The notes under the pieces are model-generated. The model searched no databases, was not told where the DNA came from, and saw only the letters and a list, made by a program, of their open reading frames with translations. A DNA stretch of 64,000 nt from Marinicella litoralis (GTDB lineage Bacteria > Pseudomonadota > Gammaproteobacteria > Xanthomonadales > Marinicellaceae): NCBI RefSeq assembly GCF_002591915.1, contig NZ_NIHB01000002.1:1-64000 (forward strand), in the 5' to 3' direction. This document shows positions 26,290 to 35,876 of the stretch, in pieces. Positions within the stretch are counted from its first letter, which is position 1, and each line of letters starts with the position of its first letter. The position numbers were made by a program, and so were the translations under genes.

Positions 26290-26302
26290 AGTGAGCAGCC
26301 TG
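26274..26302. terminator. Hairpin between convergent genes, stop codon in the loop
   Basis: CAGGCTGCTCA and TGAGCAGCCTG form a perfect 11-bp stem around GGTGAAG, and the TGA stop of the metallopeptidase gene lies in the loop. No T run follows on either strand, so it may be a rho-dependent or RNA-stability element rather than a standard terminator. Confidence 0.55.
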
Positions 26303-26322
26303 AGGTATCAATCAGACTTGAT

Positions 26323-28302
26323 TCACTCTGCTGTTGGAATCAGGTACTGTTGAAAAAACAAGATGACGGCTTGTTGGTAGACGTCTTGATTTTCCTTTTT
26401 TCTGTAGCCATGGCCTTCATTCAAGGCATTCATATACCAAACTGTTTGTTGTTTGGCTTCTAAGGCTGCCACGATTTGATCGGCTTCAGTGACTGGCACC
26501 CTGGGGTCATTTTGGCCTTGAACCACGAACATCGGGATGTTGATTTTATCCACATTATTCAATGGGCTGATTTTATTCAAATGTTCGCGCATGGCAGGTA
26601 TGCGCTCATCACCATATTCAGCCCTTCTGAGGTCTCTTCTGTAATCCTGGGTGTTTTCCAAAAAAGTGACAAAGTTTGAAATACCAACAATATCAACAGC
26701 GGCTTTTAATTGGTCGCTGTAATACACTGCTGAGGCCAAGACCATATAGCCACCATAGCTACCACCATAGACGGCAACCCGACTTTGATCCAGATCGTTT
26801 TGCTTCTCAATCCATTCTAACAAGGCACCAATGTCTTTAACTGAGTCTTCACGGTTAAAGCCATTATCCATTTGCAAGTAACTCTTGCCATAACCATCTG
26901 ATCCTCGCACATTGGGAATCACTACGGCGACACCCAATTCCTTGATCCACATTTGATAGGTGCTGCTGAACCATGGTTTGGACTGACCTTCGGGTCCTCC
27001 ATGGATGGCAATCACCACTGGGTGAGGACCAGGTGATTTTGGTTTGTAGACAATCGCGGGGATTTGTCTGGCTTGGTCATTCACTTGATCAAAAGTCGGG
27101 TATGAAATCATTTCTGGAACAACAAATTCATTGGTATTCAAGCCCCCAACTTCACTGAAAGTCCATCGTGTTAAATCGCCGCTTTTTAATAAATTTTTCT
27201 TTAAATCAAGTACATACACATCACTGGGCGTTTGTGCCGTATTGATGGTAATTGCCAATTTATCGACTTTTTGGTTAAAATCAAAGCCGCCTAATACGCC
27301 CAATGGGATACCAGCTACTTTCTGGTACTTCAGTTGTTTGATGTCCATCAGATACAATTCAGAGCGGCCATTTTCATTGCTGCTAAAGGCGCCTCTGAGT
27401 CCGTCTTTACTGATCACCATGTCGTTGATATCCCAAGGAATGTCAGCAGTGACTATGGTTGGTTTTTGCGCAGTCTGATCCAATGATTGCCAAGCCAGTT
27501 GTGAGAACTCACTGTACTGGTCAGTGATATAGAAAAAACCATGGTTGATGTCATCAAAGGCTATCGGTAAATTGGTACTTTTTGAATCCTTGGTGTGAAC
27601 CAGCGGTGTTAACTTTTTATCTGCCAAGTTCAAAAGATAGGTACTGGATTGATTGGCACTGACATAATTCATGACCAAAACCTGGCTGTCATCGGCATTG
27701 AAATCTGCCACGCCCCACCAACTGCCATCTGGTGAGGGTAATATCATGTCAGCCGTTTCTGGGTTGTCAGGTTGGATGATCCACAAATCGTTTGAAGCTC
27801 CATTTCTTCGGGTGCTTTGAAATGCCAAGGCAGAACCAGAATTATTCCAAACAATTTGTCCGTTCCGTGATTCACCATCACTGATCATGCGGCTTTCCCC
27901 AGTCATGGGATCCAGCACAAATATTTGTGAAAATTCACTGCCACCAGCATCCATGGTAAAGCTCAACGCTGCACTGCCAGGTTTTTTATTGACCGAACCA
28001 ATGGGCTCCTTGAAAAAAGTCATTTGGTACCTGGTTCCTCCAGCTTGGCTGACCCGATGCAGTTGAGAAACATCACCAAAACGAGTGCGGATATAAATGC
28101 TTTCATCGTCCTCAGCCCACTCAACGAAACTGGCAGACCGTATATTTTGATAACGATTCAGCTCGGCTTTGATTTGTGCTGGAATTTCAGGCATGTTTTT
28201 CATGACCAAATTACCATTGTTTAGGACAACTTGCTTAGAATCTGCTCCAAATGCAAAGATCAATAACAATAAACTTAAGATTTTAGCGGTAGAAGATGAC
28301 AT
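26323..28302 (-). CDS. S9 family peptidase (prolyl oligopeptidase/acylaminoacyl-type)
   Basis: A 659-residue serine peptidase exported by an N-terminal signal (MSSSTAKILSLLLLIFAFGADS). This start has GAGAAA upstream and begins directly at the signal; 46 upstream codons are unlikely. Residues of about 50-400 are seven-blade propeller/WD40-like repeats (QIFVLDPMTGESRMIS, DDSQVLVMNYVS). The C-terminal alpha/beta hydrolase has HGGPEGQSKPWF as oxyanion region, nucleophile S515 in GGSYGGYM, D599 in GQNDPRVP and H631 in NEGHGY. It probably cleaves short peptides in the periplasm for amino-acid recovery. It converges on the metallopeptidase gene and is divergent from the antiporter gene. Confidence 0.93.
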   Translation of the reverse strand: MSSSTAKILSLLLLIFAFGADSKQVVLNNGNLVMKNMPEIPAQIKAELNRYQNIRSASFVEWAEDDESIYIRTRFGDVSQLHRVSQAGGTRYQMTFFKEPIGSVNKKPGSAALSFTMDAGGSEFSQIFVLDPMTGESRMISDGESRNGQIVWNNSGSALAFQSTRRNGASNDLWIIQPDNPETADMILPSPDGSWWGVADFNADDSQVLVMNYVSANQSSTYLLNLADKKLTPLVHTKDSKSTNLPIAFDDINHGFFYITDQYSEFSQLAWQSLDQTAQKPTIVTADIPWDINDMVISKDGLRGAFSSNENGRSELYLMDIKQLKYQKVAGIPLGVLGGFDFNQKVDKLAITINTAQTPSDVYVLDLKKNLLKSGDLTRWTFSEVGGLNTNEFVVPEMISYPTFDQVNDQARQIPAIVYKPKSPGPHPVVIAIHGGPEGQSKPWFSSTYQMWIKELGVAVVIPNVRGSDGYGKSYLQMDNGFNREDSVKDIGALLEWIEKQNDLDQSRVAVYGGSYGGYMVLASAVYYSDQLKAAVDIVGISNFVTFLENTQDYRRDLRRAEYGDERIPAMREHLNKISPLNNVDKINIPMFVVQGQNDPRVPVTEADQIVAALEAKQQTVWYMNALNEGHGYRKKENQDVYQQAVILFFQQYLIPTAE

Positions 28303-28533
28303 GGTTTTCTCGATTGTGTGTGAGTAGTGGATTAACAATATACCAGAGGATTTATGTATAACAAGTGTATATTTACAGTAGAAATGCTTTGCCTTTATGC
28401 AAACATTGATTGCAGCGGTTGAGTCATGATGAGATGACATGATTTTTTGTTCTGAATATATTTTTAATTTTCATGATGTCAAACCTACACCATGCGTTAT
28501 CATGTGATTGATTGAAAATGATGGGAATTGTCT

Positions 28534-29928
28534 ATGAGTTGGTTGAGTATTTTACCGCCTTTGGTGGCGATTGCTTTTGCGATATGGAAACGTGAAGTGA
28601 CTTTGGCACTGCTGCTGGGTATTTTTACCGCCGCCTTGATTTTGAGTGGTGGCAACCCTGTTTTGGCTTTTGTTGATGTGGTAGATCGCATCGTGCAGGT
28701 GTTTGCCAGCAACTACAACACCCGCGTTTTGATGTTCAGCTTGTTGATTGGTGCCTTGATTCAATTGATACGAATATCTGGTGGTGTCGCGGCTTTGGTC
28801 AATTGGTTGACCTGGCGCAAATTAACCAACAGTCAGCGCAAAGCGGGTCTATTACCTGCCTTGCTAGGCAGCAGTATATTCATCGACACCAACATGAGTG
28901 TTTTGACCGCAGGCATTTCTTCACAAGCCATTTTTGACCATCAAAAAATGAGTCGTCAACGGTTGGCTTATATCATCGATTCGACCTGTGCACCCATCAG
29001 TGTGCTGGTGCTTTTGAATGGTTGGGGTGCCGCCATTTTAGGCTATGTGCAAGAAACAGGTGTTACTGATCCAGTGGGCGTGATGCTCAGCAGCATTGCT
29101 TACAATTTTTATGCCATCATCACATTAATTATCGTTTATTACACGGTATTGAGTACCCGCATATTTGGTCCGATGAAGCAGCTTGAACATCAAATTCAGC
29201 AAAAACAAATCAGCGACAACTTGGAAAACAGTAAGCAGATTGGTATGGAAAGTGAAGATTTAACCCAACCGACCAAGAAACGCTATATGTTGTTACCTTT
29301 GATTTTTATGGTACTGAGTATATTGGTGTTTATGTTCATCACTGGTGATGGTGACTTGCGCCAAGGCTCAGGCTCAGAATCGGTGTTGTGGTCAGTGGTA
29401 TTGTCGGTGATGTTGACCTTTGCTTTGTTGCGCTTTGATGCCAAAAAACCAAGTAAATACTTGATGGAGCAATGCTTCAAAGGCATGGGTGAATTGTTGC
29501 CATTAGTTACATTGGTACTGCTGGCTTTTGCGCTTTCTTCTGCCATGGGCGACATTGGAACCGCAAAATTTGTTACTTCTGTGGTCAGTGATTCAGTGCC
29601 GGTGATTTTGGTACCGGCCTTGATTTTTGTGATTGCTGGGTTTGTGTCGTTCACCACCGGAACCTCTTGGGGTACTTTTGGCATTTTAATCCCTATTGCT
29701 ATTCCTTTGGCCTTAGGTTTAGGTATTTCACCAGGTTTGGTGTTAGGAGCGGTGTTAGGTGGTTCTGTATTCGGAGACCATGCCTCCCCTATTTCGGACA
29801 CCACAGTGATTGCGTCCTTGGCTGCCGGCTGTGATTTGTTAGATCACGTCAAAACGCAACTACCCTATGCCCTAACCGCAGGTGGTTTGAGCGTCTTTTT
29901 GTATCTGATTTTGGGTCTTTTGCAATGA
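28534..29928 (+). CDS. NhaC-family Na+/H+ antiporter-like transporter
   Basis: A polytopic membrane protein of about 464 residues with 10-12 hydrophobic segments, matching the NhaC/ArsB-like ion transporter superfamily (Na_H_antiporter domain). Signatures are GSSIFIDTNMSVLTAG in the first half and FTTGTSWGTFGILIPIAIPLAL with GGSVFGDHASPISDTTVIASLA in the second. The ATG with GGGA seven bases upstream is chosen over an in-frame TTG two codons earlier. The substrate could be Na+/H+ or an organic/amino-acid ion pair (for example malate/lactate in MleN-type members). A central charged loop (residues of about 225-255) separates the halves. Confidence 0.88.
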   Translation: MSWLSILPPLVAIAFAIWKREVTLALLLGIFTAALILSGGNPVLAFVDVVDRIVQVFASNYNTRVLMFSLLIGALIQLIRISGGVAALVNWLTWRKLTNSQRKAGLLPALLGSSIFIDTNMSVLTAGISSQAIFDHQKMSRQRLAYIIDSTCAPISVLVLLNGWGAAILGYVQETGVTDPVGVMLSSIAYNFYAIITLIIVYYTVLSTRIFGPMKQLEHQIQQKQISDNLENSKQIGMESEDLTQPTKKRYMLLPLIFMVLSILVFMFITGDGDLRQGSGSESVLWSVVLSVMLTFALLRFDAKKPSKYLMEQCFKGMGELLPLVTLVLLAFALSSAMGDIGTAKFVTSVVSDSVPVILVPALIFVIAGFVSFTTGTSWGTFGILIPIAIPLALGLGISPGLVLGAVLGGSVFGDHASPISDTTVIASLAAGCDLLDHVKTQLPYALTAGGLSVFLYLILGLLQ

Positions 29929-30282
29929 CATGAAATCATAAAACATCCCATATCTGCGTTTTCTCATTATTGTCGTATTTGTCTGGTTGCTAAAAACACA
30001 ATAACCTGACTGTATACCTAGCCTATATTATTGATGATTAATGGTTATTAAATTCTCGTCAATGATATCTAAGTTGACTGATAACATTTTAACCATATGC
30101 ATATAAATTACTTCAGTTTCAGTCAGTTATATTATTATTTTAATGCAAAAAATACATACATTCTAAATTGGTACTGCGTCGTTAGGTGTGAAATAATTTT
30201 TAAAGACAATATTTATTCTAAGCGCTGCAAATGAATCATGAGTATTTTGGGTTCAGTAGATGACAGCTAGCATTAGCTTAAA
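29929..30282. other. Intergenic region without visible features
   Basis: AT-rich sequence between convergent genes. I see no gene, clear terminator or repeat apart from a short palindrome GCTAGC near its end. Confidence 0.4.
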
Positions 30283-30855
30283 TTACTGATTAAGACCTTT
30301 CACTTGATACTTGCCTGAAGTTTTTAATTCTATGCTCACATCTTGATTGGTGCTGTTTTTCCAATACCAGCCATGCGAACCGGTAAATGGCACTGTTGCC
30401 GAGCCTTGCATTTGATTGGTTGTTGCAATGGTGAAGCTTTCAAAATAGCCGGTAGTATCCCCTGCTGGCTCGCCATGAAAGTCGAAATAAATATTCGATG
30501 CATCAATGGTTTTCCATTCATAATTTAACTTTGAAAACGCTTGTAAAGTGAATTTATATTCAATGCCTTTGTTGGCAGGAACCGTTATCATGACAATGTC
30601 TTCACGAAATTCAAACTCTGCTGCATTGGCTTCATCGGGAACAGGGTTCACTTCAGTCTGGCTAACAATGGGTTCTGTGACCTGTTCTGCCAATACAGTT
30701 AAACCAAGCTTCTTCCCCAAACCTGTTGGATCTATGTTGTACTCGGCGGGCATGATGATTGTAAAATAAACCACCACTGAAAGCACCAATGCACTGATTG
30801 TGGCGATTATTAATGCTTTGTTTGATGTCACTGGAATGTCATCGTCTTGTTTCAT
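30283..30855 (-). CDS. Transmembrane anchor protein
   Basis: A 190-residue protein with a cytoplasmic N-terminus (MKQDDDIPVTSNK), one TM helix at about 14-34 (LIIATISALVLSVVVYFTII) and the characteristic MPAEYNIDPTGLGKKLGLT motif right after it. The C-terminal ~110 residues form a beta-rich periplasmic domain (YKFTLQAFSKLNYEW, GEPAGDTTGYFESFTIA, TGSHGWYWKN). RefSeq-type annotation calls this family 'transmembrane anchor protein'; function is unknown. It lies 21 bp downstream of HupE/UreJ, a frequent neighbour, so the two probably act together, possibly in metal handling. Confidence 0.85.
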   Translation of the reverse strand: MKQDDDIPVTSNKALIIATISALVLSVVVYFTIIMPAEYNIDPTGLGKKLGLTVLAEQVTEPIVSQTEVNPVPDEANAAEFEFREDIVMITVPANKGIEYKFTLQAFSKLNYEWKTIDASNIYFDFHGEPAGDTTGYFESFTIATTNQMQGSATVPFTGSHGWYWKNSTNQDVSIELKTSGKYQVKGLNQ

Positions 30856-30876
30856 GTTTTTCTCTTAATTATTGAT

Positions 30877-31575
30877 TTAACTGTTAAGGAAGTAGCCAGT
30901 CAGTTGATACATCACCAACATCATACCTGCTGTCATTAATAATGTGTTGGTGAGTCCTGAAAACTTAAGATAACTGTCATACCTTCTCCAAAAACTCAAG
31001 ACAATCAAAACCAATCCCAAAGCCATGATTTGACCCAATTCAACCCCTAAATTGAAGGCCAATAAATTGGTCAATAATCCATCACTGTTCAACTCAAATT
31101 CTTGGAGTTTAGTGGCCAATCCAAAGCCATGAAATAAGCCAAAAATCAGCACTGCTATTTTGGTGTTGGGTTGAACACCTACCAGCTTTTTGAAGCCACC
31201 TAAGTTATCAAATCCTTTGTAAATAATAGAAAAGCCAATAATGGCATCGATCAAAAATGGGTTGACTTGAATATCATAAAAAGCACCAAACAACAATGTG
31301 GCACTGTGACCCAAAGTAAATAAACTAACATAAATCAGTACATCTTTGGTTTTGAAAAGAAAAAACACCACACCCACTAAAAACAACAAATGATCGTACC
31401 CTGTGATCATGTGTTTGGCACCTATATAAATAAAGGGCATGATCGCCATGCCACTGTTATTCAACAAAAAGTTCTTGGTCGCAGAATCTACACCATGTGC
31501 CATGGCTGTTAAAGAAATCAACAAGCCCAAGAAAATAAGCACCAGGCTGACAAGTGAAATACGCAGTTTATTCAT
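30877..31575 (-). CDS. HupE/UreJ family membrane protein
   Basis: A protein of about 232 residues. A signal-like first helix ends ...LTAMAHG, placing the conserved His at the mature N-terminus. Then come at least five TM helices with the HupE/UreJ_2 motifs KHMITGYDHLLFLVGVVFFL, FTLGHSATLLFGA and FGLFHGFGLA. Histidines at helix ends suggest nickel, cobalt or other divalent-cation permeation, as proposed for HupE and UreJ. The internal ATG (MNKLRISL) is preferred because it places the signal helix at the N-terminus; 11 upstream codons are possible. It forms an operon with the transmembrane anchor protein. Confidence 0.87.
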   Translation of the reverse strand: MNKLRISLVSLVLIFLGLLISLTAMAHGVDSATKNFLLNNSGMAIMPFIYIGAKHMITGYDHLLFLVGVVFFLFKTKDVLIYVSLFTLGHSATLLFGAFYDIQVNPFLIDAIIGFSIIYKGFDNLGGFKKLVGVQPNTKIAVLIFGLFHGFGLATKLQEFELNSDGLLTNLLAFNLGVELGQIMALGLVLIVLSFWRRYDSYLKFSGLTNTLLMTAGMMLVMYQLTGYFLNS

Positions 31576-31720
31576 TGATCTGATAATCCATTTAATTCCA
31601 GCATACATTCGTTGTTTGAATGTTGTATTTTACTGATTATTTCTTCGATGCGAGCACTTATGTTTTACTGATATGCCAGTAAGTACCAGAAATACATGTT
31701 TGAGGTTTTAAGCTTTTAAA

Positions 31721-31759
31721 TAAAAAAACCGCAGCTCAAATCAATAGTTGAGCTGCGGT
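31721..31759 (-). terminator. Rho-independent terminator after the FG-GAP gene
   Basis: On the minus strand ACCGCAGCTCAA and TTGAGCTGCGGT form a perfect 12-bp stem around an 8-nt loop followed by seven T. It lies about 30 bp after the stop of the FG-GAP gene. Confidence 0.93.
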
Positions 31760-31787
31760 ATTTTGATCACTTAAATATTAAATACTA

Positions 31788-32951
31788 TTATTCAAATGCA
31801 AACTGTGAGCAGTAAATCAAATCTGCAGGTTCAGCCCCAGTCTGGTTTTCAACGACTGTATACTGTTCCGTTATTTCATCCCAAAGTGCCACATCTTTGC
31901 GACAATCTAGATTGATATCAAAGGATACAATTGCTACTGGTAAAGTCAAACCAGGAACTGTACCAATTAAATCATCCAAGGCAGAGCCAACCAAATCAAC
32001 AAGTCCACCAAGCCCATCTCCTAACAGTACATTGAGCGAACTGTCTCCTGAGTTCACCACCACAACGTCTTTGTTTCCATCATAATTAATGTCAAATGCA
32101 GCCACATCAACCGGTGATAAACCAACTGAAACTGTCAAGCCACTTAAAAAGCTGCCATCACCGACTCCCAATCTGAGTGTCAGTAATCCTAAAGTTTGAT
32201 CCAAGGCAATTAAATCTGGTATTTGGTCATTGTTATAATCAAAAAAGTAAATACCACCCAGAGGGAGCGTGCCAACCAATGCTTGAGGTAAATTGTAGCC
32301 GCCTACACCATCAGAAAGTATCATATGCACGGTACCCGCGATGTCTTTGACGGATACATCCAAAGAATTGTCATGATTGATGTCTGCTAAATTTAAAGAG
32401 GTGGCCGTCACCAACATGGACGGTATTTCTAGGGTTTGACCAATGGAGAACCCACCCAAACCATCACCAAAAAGTATGGTGACACGGCCATTGAGCACAC
32501 CATCAATACTGACAATGATGTCTACCAAACCATCATTGTTCATATCTCCTACATCCAAGAATTTAACCAATTCTAGGTTTTGTAAACCCACTGCCAATTG
32601 GGTTGCTGTTTGGAACCCATTGATTTGATCATTGATTGATATTGACACGTCTCCATTGGTATCTATCATAATAAGATCCCTGAGACCATCTGAATTGATG
32701 TCATCACTTTTTACTAAAATTGGATTAACGTTCAACGCAACCACTTGTGGGGGATTGAAACCACCTAAACCGTCGGCTTCACTGATTTCTATTTGATTGG
32801 TTGATAATATGCTGATTAAATCGATGGACTTGTCGCCAACCAAATTGACAGCAATATTTCTAGTGGCCAAACTGACACTGGATCCAAGCATAAGACCCGC
32901 TACAGTTAATACAATGCTTAATCGTTTTACAAAACTACCTGAATATCTCAT
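31788..32951 (-). CDS. Secreted FG-GAP/VCBS repeat protein
   Basis: A 387-residue exported protein with signal peptide (RLSIVLTVAGLMLGSSVSLA). The body contains six to seven FG-GAP/integrin-alpha-like repeats with calcium-type D-x-D/N-x-D-G-x-x-D motifs: DDINSDGLRDLIM, DMNNDGLVDIIV, DINHDNSLDVSV, DYNNDQIPDLIA and DINYDGNKDVVVV. The repeats are separated by DGLGGF-type turns and would form a beta-propeller. The C-terminus PADLIYCSQFAFE resembles the LIF-x-DGFE tails of two other secreted proteins in the window. The start is supported by GGAG seven bases upstream. A strong terminator follows. The ligand is unknown. Confidence 0.86.
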   Translation of the reverse strand: MRYSGSFVKRLSIVLTVAGLMLGSSVSLATRNIAVNLVGDKSIDLISILSTNQIEISEADGLGGFNPPQVVALNVNPILVKSDDINSDGLRDLIMIDTNGDVSISINDQINGFQTATQLAVGLQNLELVKFLDVGDMNNDGLVDIIVSIDGVLNGRVTILFGDGLGGFSIGQTLEIPSMLVTATSLNLADINHDNSLDVSVKDIAGTVHMILSDGVGGYNLPQALVGTLPLGGIYFFDYNNDQIPDLIALDQTLGLLTLRLGVGDGSFLSGLTVSVGLSPVDVAAFDINYDGNKDVVVVNSGDSSLNVLLGDGLGGLVDLVGSALDDLIGTVPGLTLPVAIVSFDINLDCRKDVALWDEITEQYTVVENQTGAEPADLIYCSQFAFE

Positions 32952-33360
32952 AACATGTCTCCATAAAACTGTAAGTTGTATTTATTATATTAATACGCAG
33001 TCATCAATTTGTAAATAAAAATGTGCGTGAATATACATTTTGAATATTACATATATACATAAATAATCGAGTAAATTCAGACACTTAACTATGTTTGTGT
33101 AAAATGGAAAAATTAGAAGTTTAAAACAATATAAACTGGTGATTTTTGTAAGCCTATAAAGAACATTACACGGAAATCAATGTGAGGTGATTGTTAAGTG
33201 AATCAATAATTTAATCCAGTACACCATCAACCAATTGATAAGAAGCCACTTTTTTTCTGGTCGCAAAACCGCCATTCCTTTGTTTGTTATATAACTGGCT
33301 AAGTGAGAGAGGTGTTTGGGAAGTAAACAATCAGACTGTTTAATTAATTCATTGTTTTTT
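32952..33360. other. Intergenic region between the TonB receptor and FG-GAP genes
   Basis: AT-rich. It must contain the FG-GAP promoter. A 68-codon minus-strand frame overlaps the receptor's 3' end but shows no family or start signal. No terminator could be seen for the receptor. Confidence 0.4.
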
Positions 33361-35847
33361 CTAAAATGACAAGTCAAATCCAATGGAAGGTATCAATGGC
33401 AACCAATCCTTTTGTTCATTGATCAAGACAAAATCACCTTCATCATTTTCTTCATAGGAGTATTCAGAACAGCATTGGTTTTTGCGATTCAGTGCATTGT
33501 TTAATTGCAGCCAGTATTTGGCTTTATGGCCTTTAATCATGCCATCATAAGACAGTCTTAAATCCAGATTAAGGAAGTCTTTATTTCTTGAACCATTCCG
33601 ATTGCCTATGATCAACTCACCTTCTGAATCATTGATTAAAGTTCTTGGCCATCCTGTATGGTATTGCATCAGTGAGTTAAACTGCCACTTGCGCCAAAAC
33701 CATTCTAAGTTTAATTTAACTGCATTTTGCTGGTCCCATCCCCTTAAAAACTCATCACCACCAATGACATCTTTGACTTCAGAGAAGCTGTAACTGGCAG
33801 ACCAATTGAATTGATCATAATACCCTGAAACAGTCACATCTACGCCCTTAGAAAATGCAGACTCTGGTTCTACCCTGATACGATCAGAAAACAATTCTGG
33901 ATGCAAATGTAGGTCAATAAAAAGGTTTTCATAGTAAGGTTGAACATCATTGTATTTTTTGTAGTAGAACTCTGTTCTTAGGTTGTAATGATTGTTCAGT
34001 TCTTTTTGCACCTCAAAAATGGCAATGTCAGCAGACTCTGGTTCAAAATACATCAATTCCTCATCTTCGAGTAAGACCCCATCTATATGCTGGTCTTGAA
34101 AATGTCGACCCAGTCCTAACCTAAAAGTTAATGTGTCGTCATAAAAGAAACTCAGATTCATTCTGGGGCTGATTTGAGTCTCATTATTCCAATCTTGATG
34201 ATCTAAGCGCAATCCAAAATCACCATAAAAACTATTATTGAATTTATACCTGACATTTCCATAGAGTGATTTTCTTATACCCGAGTTTTTAAATCGATGA
34301 TTTCTTGATCTGTTGATTTGATTTGGGTTTAAAATTTCAGTTAAAAAGTCACTGCCACTGAAATCTGAAGTGTATTTAATATCTGTGGTTTCACTTTTTA
34401 GCATCATACCTAATGAAAAAGCCAACGATTTTGTAGCACTGTAATTGATGCCTGCGGAAAAACCAGAGGTGTTGGTTTTTCTGGATTCAAAAATACTGCC
34501 TTGCAATTCGTCATCAAATAAATCACCATTTCTGTTGGTGTTGTTTGATTGAAAAAAAACCAAACCTTTTAGGTTGAGATTTTCGTTAATGGGTTTTTCT
34601 ATCGACATCCAATAATTATTATCAATGTATTTGGCTCGTGCAGTTTCATCTTCATTGACCAGGTTTAATTTGATGGTGTCTTTGGCATGCAATAAATTGC
34701 CTTTGATGACTGTACCGTCATCAAACTCTTGCTGCAAGTGTATAAAAAGATCATCGAAACTTGGATCTCCAGCTTCAATATTGAACAATTCTGTTCTCAG
34801 CAAATCCCCCCCTGATCGATAGGAAACCAGGTACTGTGACTCGGTATTGAATGATTCACCCAAAGTGATATGCGAACTCAATATTCCCAGCGAAAGGTCG
34901 ACAAACAAATCATCGCTTGGTTCACTGCTTTGGATTTCCATCACTGAACTGATGTAGCTGCCATATTTTGCAGGAAATACCCCTGCATAAATAGACAACT
35001 CATCAACATAACTTAAATTGATGGATGAAAAAACCCCAAAAAAGTCTTTGAAATGATAAGGGTTTCTCAGAGCCAACCCATTCAACACCACTTGCGATTC
35101 ATTTTGTTTACCACCTCTGACATGTGACCTTGCCGTGATGCCATTGCTGGTGATGCCTGGCAACTTATTAACCGCCCTGGCTGGGTCGTTACCAATGTGT
35201 GGCGTCGCTGTTAGCTCATCACGTGTAAGGATACTTTGGTTGGCTTGATTGACTGATTTAAAATCAAAGTGACTGGTGGTTACATAAAGATTTTCTAAGG
35301 CTTCAGGAGACTTTTGTAACTCAAAATTTCTTGAGACAATGGCTTGGGATTGAAAATCAATTTCATCATGCTGTGGATTGTAGCCTGGAGCTGTGATGGT
35401 AACTTTGAGTTTGCTTCTATCGTCTATAGTCAAGTAATAACCCGATTTGTTATTAACAACTTCAACATCAGTACCCGTATTAAAATGAATTTTTGCACCG
35501 ACGATTTGATAACCGGTCTCTGTGTCTATTACATTACCGATGGCCATGATTGGTGATTGCATCAATTGTTGGCTATTTTCAACAGGCCTGATTAAATAAA
35601 CATGGTCTTTGACTTCAGTTAATTCATAATCGAGATTGTATAAAAATTGTTTTAAAGCTCGAATGGAACGAATGGGTCTGTCAACGATGATTGAATTGGC
35701 TTTTAAAAAATCATCGCTGTAGACAATTTGAGTTTGGGTCGTTGACAATGAATCAATAACCTTTTCAAGAGAATCACCGCTCTGTTGAGCACATAATACC
35801 CATGAAATACCAAGCAATACTGTGGCAGTAAATAGTTTTCCAAACAT
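33361..35847 (-). CDS. TonB-dependent outer-membrane receptor with STN-like domain
   Basis: An 828-residue receptor. The signal peptide is MFGKLFTATVLLGISWVLCA. An STN-like (secretin/TonB short N-terminal) domain spans about 25-90 (SLEKVIDSLSTTQTQIVYSDD, LKQFLYNLDYELTEV), and a carboxypeptidase-regulatory-like Ig domain about 98-175 (AIGNVIDTETGYQIVGAKIHF). The plug covers about 185-310 (DPARAVNKLPGITSNGITARSHVRGGKQNESQVVLNGL), followed by a 22-strand barrel ending in IGFDLSF with a terminal Phe. STN domains usually contact a FecR-type regulator, and such genes lie immediately upstream, so uptake is probably coupled to its own sigma circuit. The substrate is unknown; the architecture resembles Bacteroidota SusC-like or ferric-chelate receptors. 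Confidence 0.92.
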   Translation of the reverse strand: MFGKLFTATVLLGISWVLCAQQSGDSLEKVIDSLSTTQTQIVYSDDFLKANSIIVDRPIRSIRALKQFLYNLDYELTEVKDHVYLIRPVENSQQLMQSPIMAIGNVIDTETGYQIVGAKIHFNTGTDVEVVNNKSGYYLTIDDRSKLKVTITAPGYNPQHDEIDFQSQAIVSRNFELQKSPEALENLYVTTSHFDFKSVNQANQSILTRDELTATPHIGNDPARAVNKLPGITSNGITARSHVRGGKQNESQVVLNGLALRNPYHFKDFFGVFSSINLSYVDELSIYAGVFPAKYGSYISSVMEIQSSEPSDDLFVDLSLGILSSHITLGESFNTESQYLVSYRSGGDLLRTELFNIEAGDPSFDDLFIHLQQEFDDGTVIKGNLLHAKDTIKLNLVNEDETARAKYIDNNYWMSIEKPINENLNLKGLVFFQSNNTNRNGDLFDDELQGSIFESRKTNTSGFSAGINYSATKSLAFSLGMMLKSETTDIKYTSDFSGSDFLTEILNPNQINRSRNHRFKNSGIRKSLYGNVRYKFNNSFYGDFGLRLDHQDWNNETQISPRMNLSFFYDDTLTFRLGLGRHFQDQHIDGVLLEDEELMYFEPESADIAIFEVQKELNNHYNLRTEFYYKKYNDVQPYYENLFIDLHLHPELFSDRIRVEPESAFSKGVDVTVSGYYDQFNWSASYSFSEVKDVIGGDEFLRGWDQQNAVKLNLEWFWRKWQFNSLMQYHTGWPRTLINDSEGELIIGNRNGSRNKDFLNLDLRLSYDGMIKGHKAKYWLQLNNALNRKNQCCSEYSYEENDEGDFVLINEQKDWLPLIPSIGFDLSF

Positions 35848-35876
35848 AATTGAACGATTAAACTCGATGAACGTTT

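Noticed and set aside
29283-29804. A 173-codon minus-strand frame
   Set aside because: It lies wholly inside the NhaC-type gene on the other strand and has low-complexity P/N/T-rich composition typical of an antisense frame.
29929-30282. A tRNA or small RNA gene in the gap between NhaC and the anchor-protein gene
   Set aside because: No cloverleaf, terminator or conserved box was seen by eye.
33177-33383. A 68-codon minus-strand frame after the TonB receptor
   Set aside because: It overlaps the receptor 3' end, has no Shine-Dalgarno sequence, and no recognisable features.
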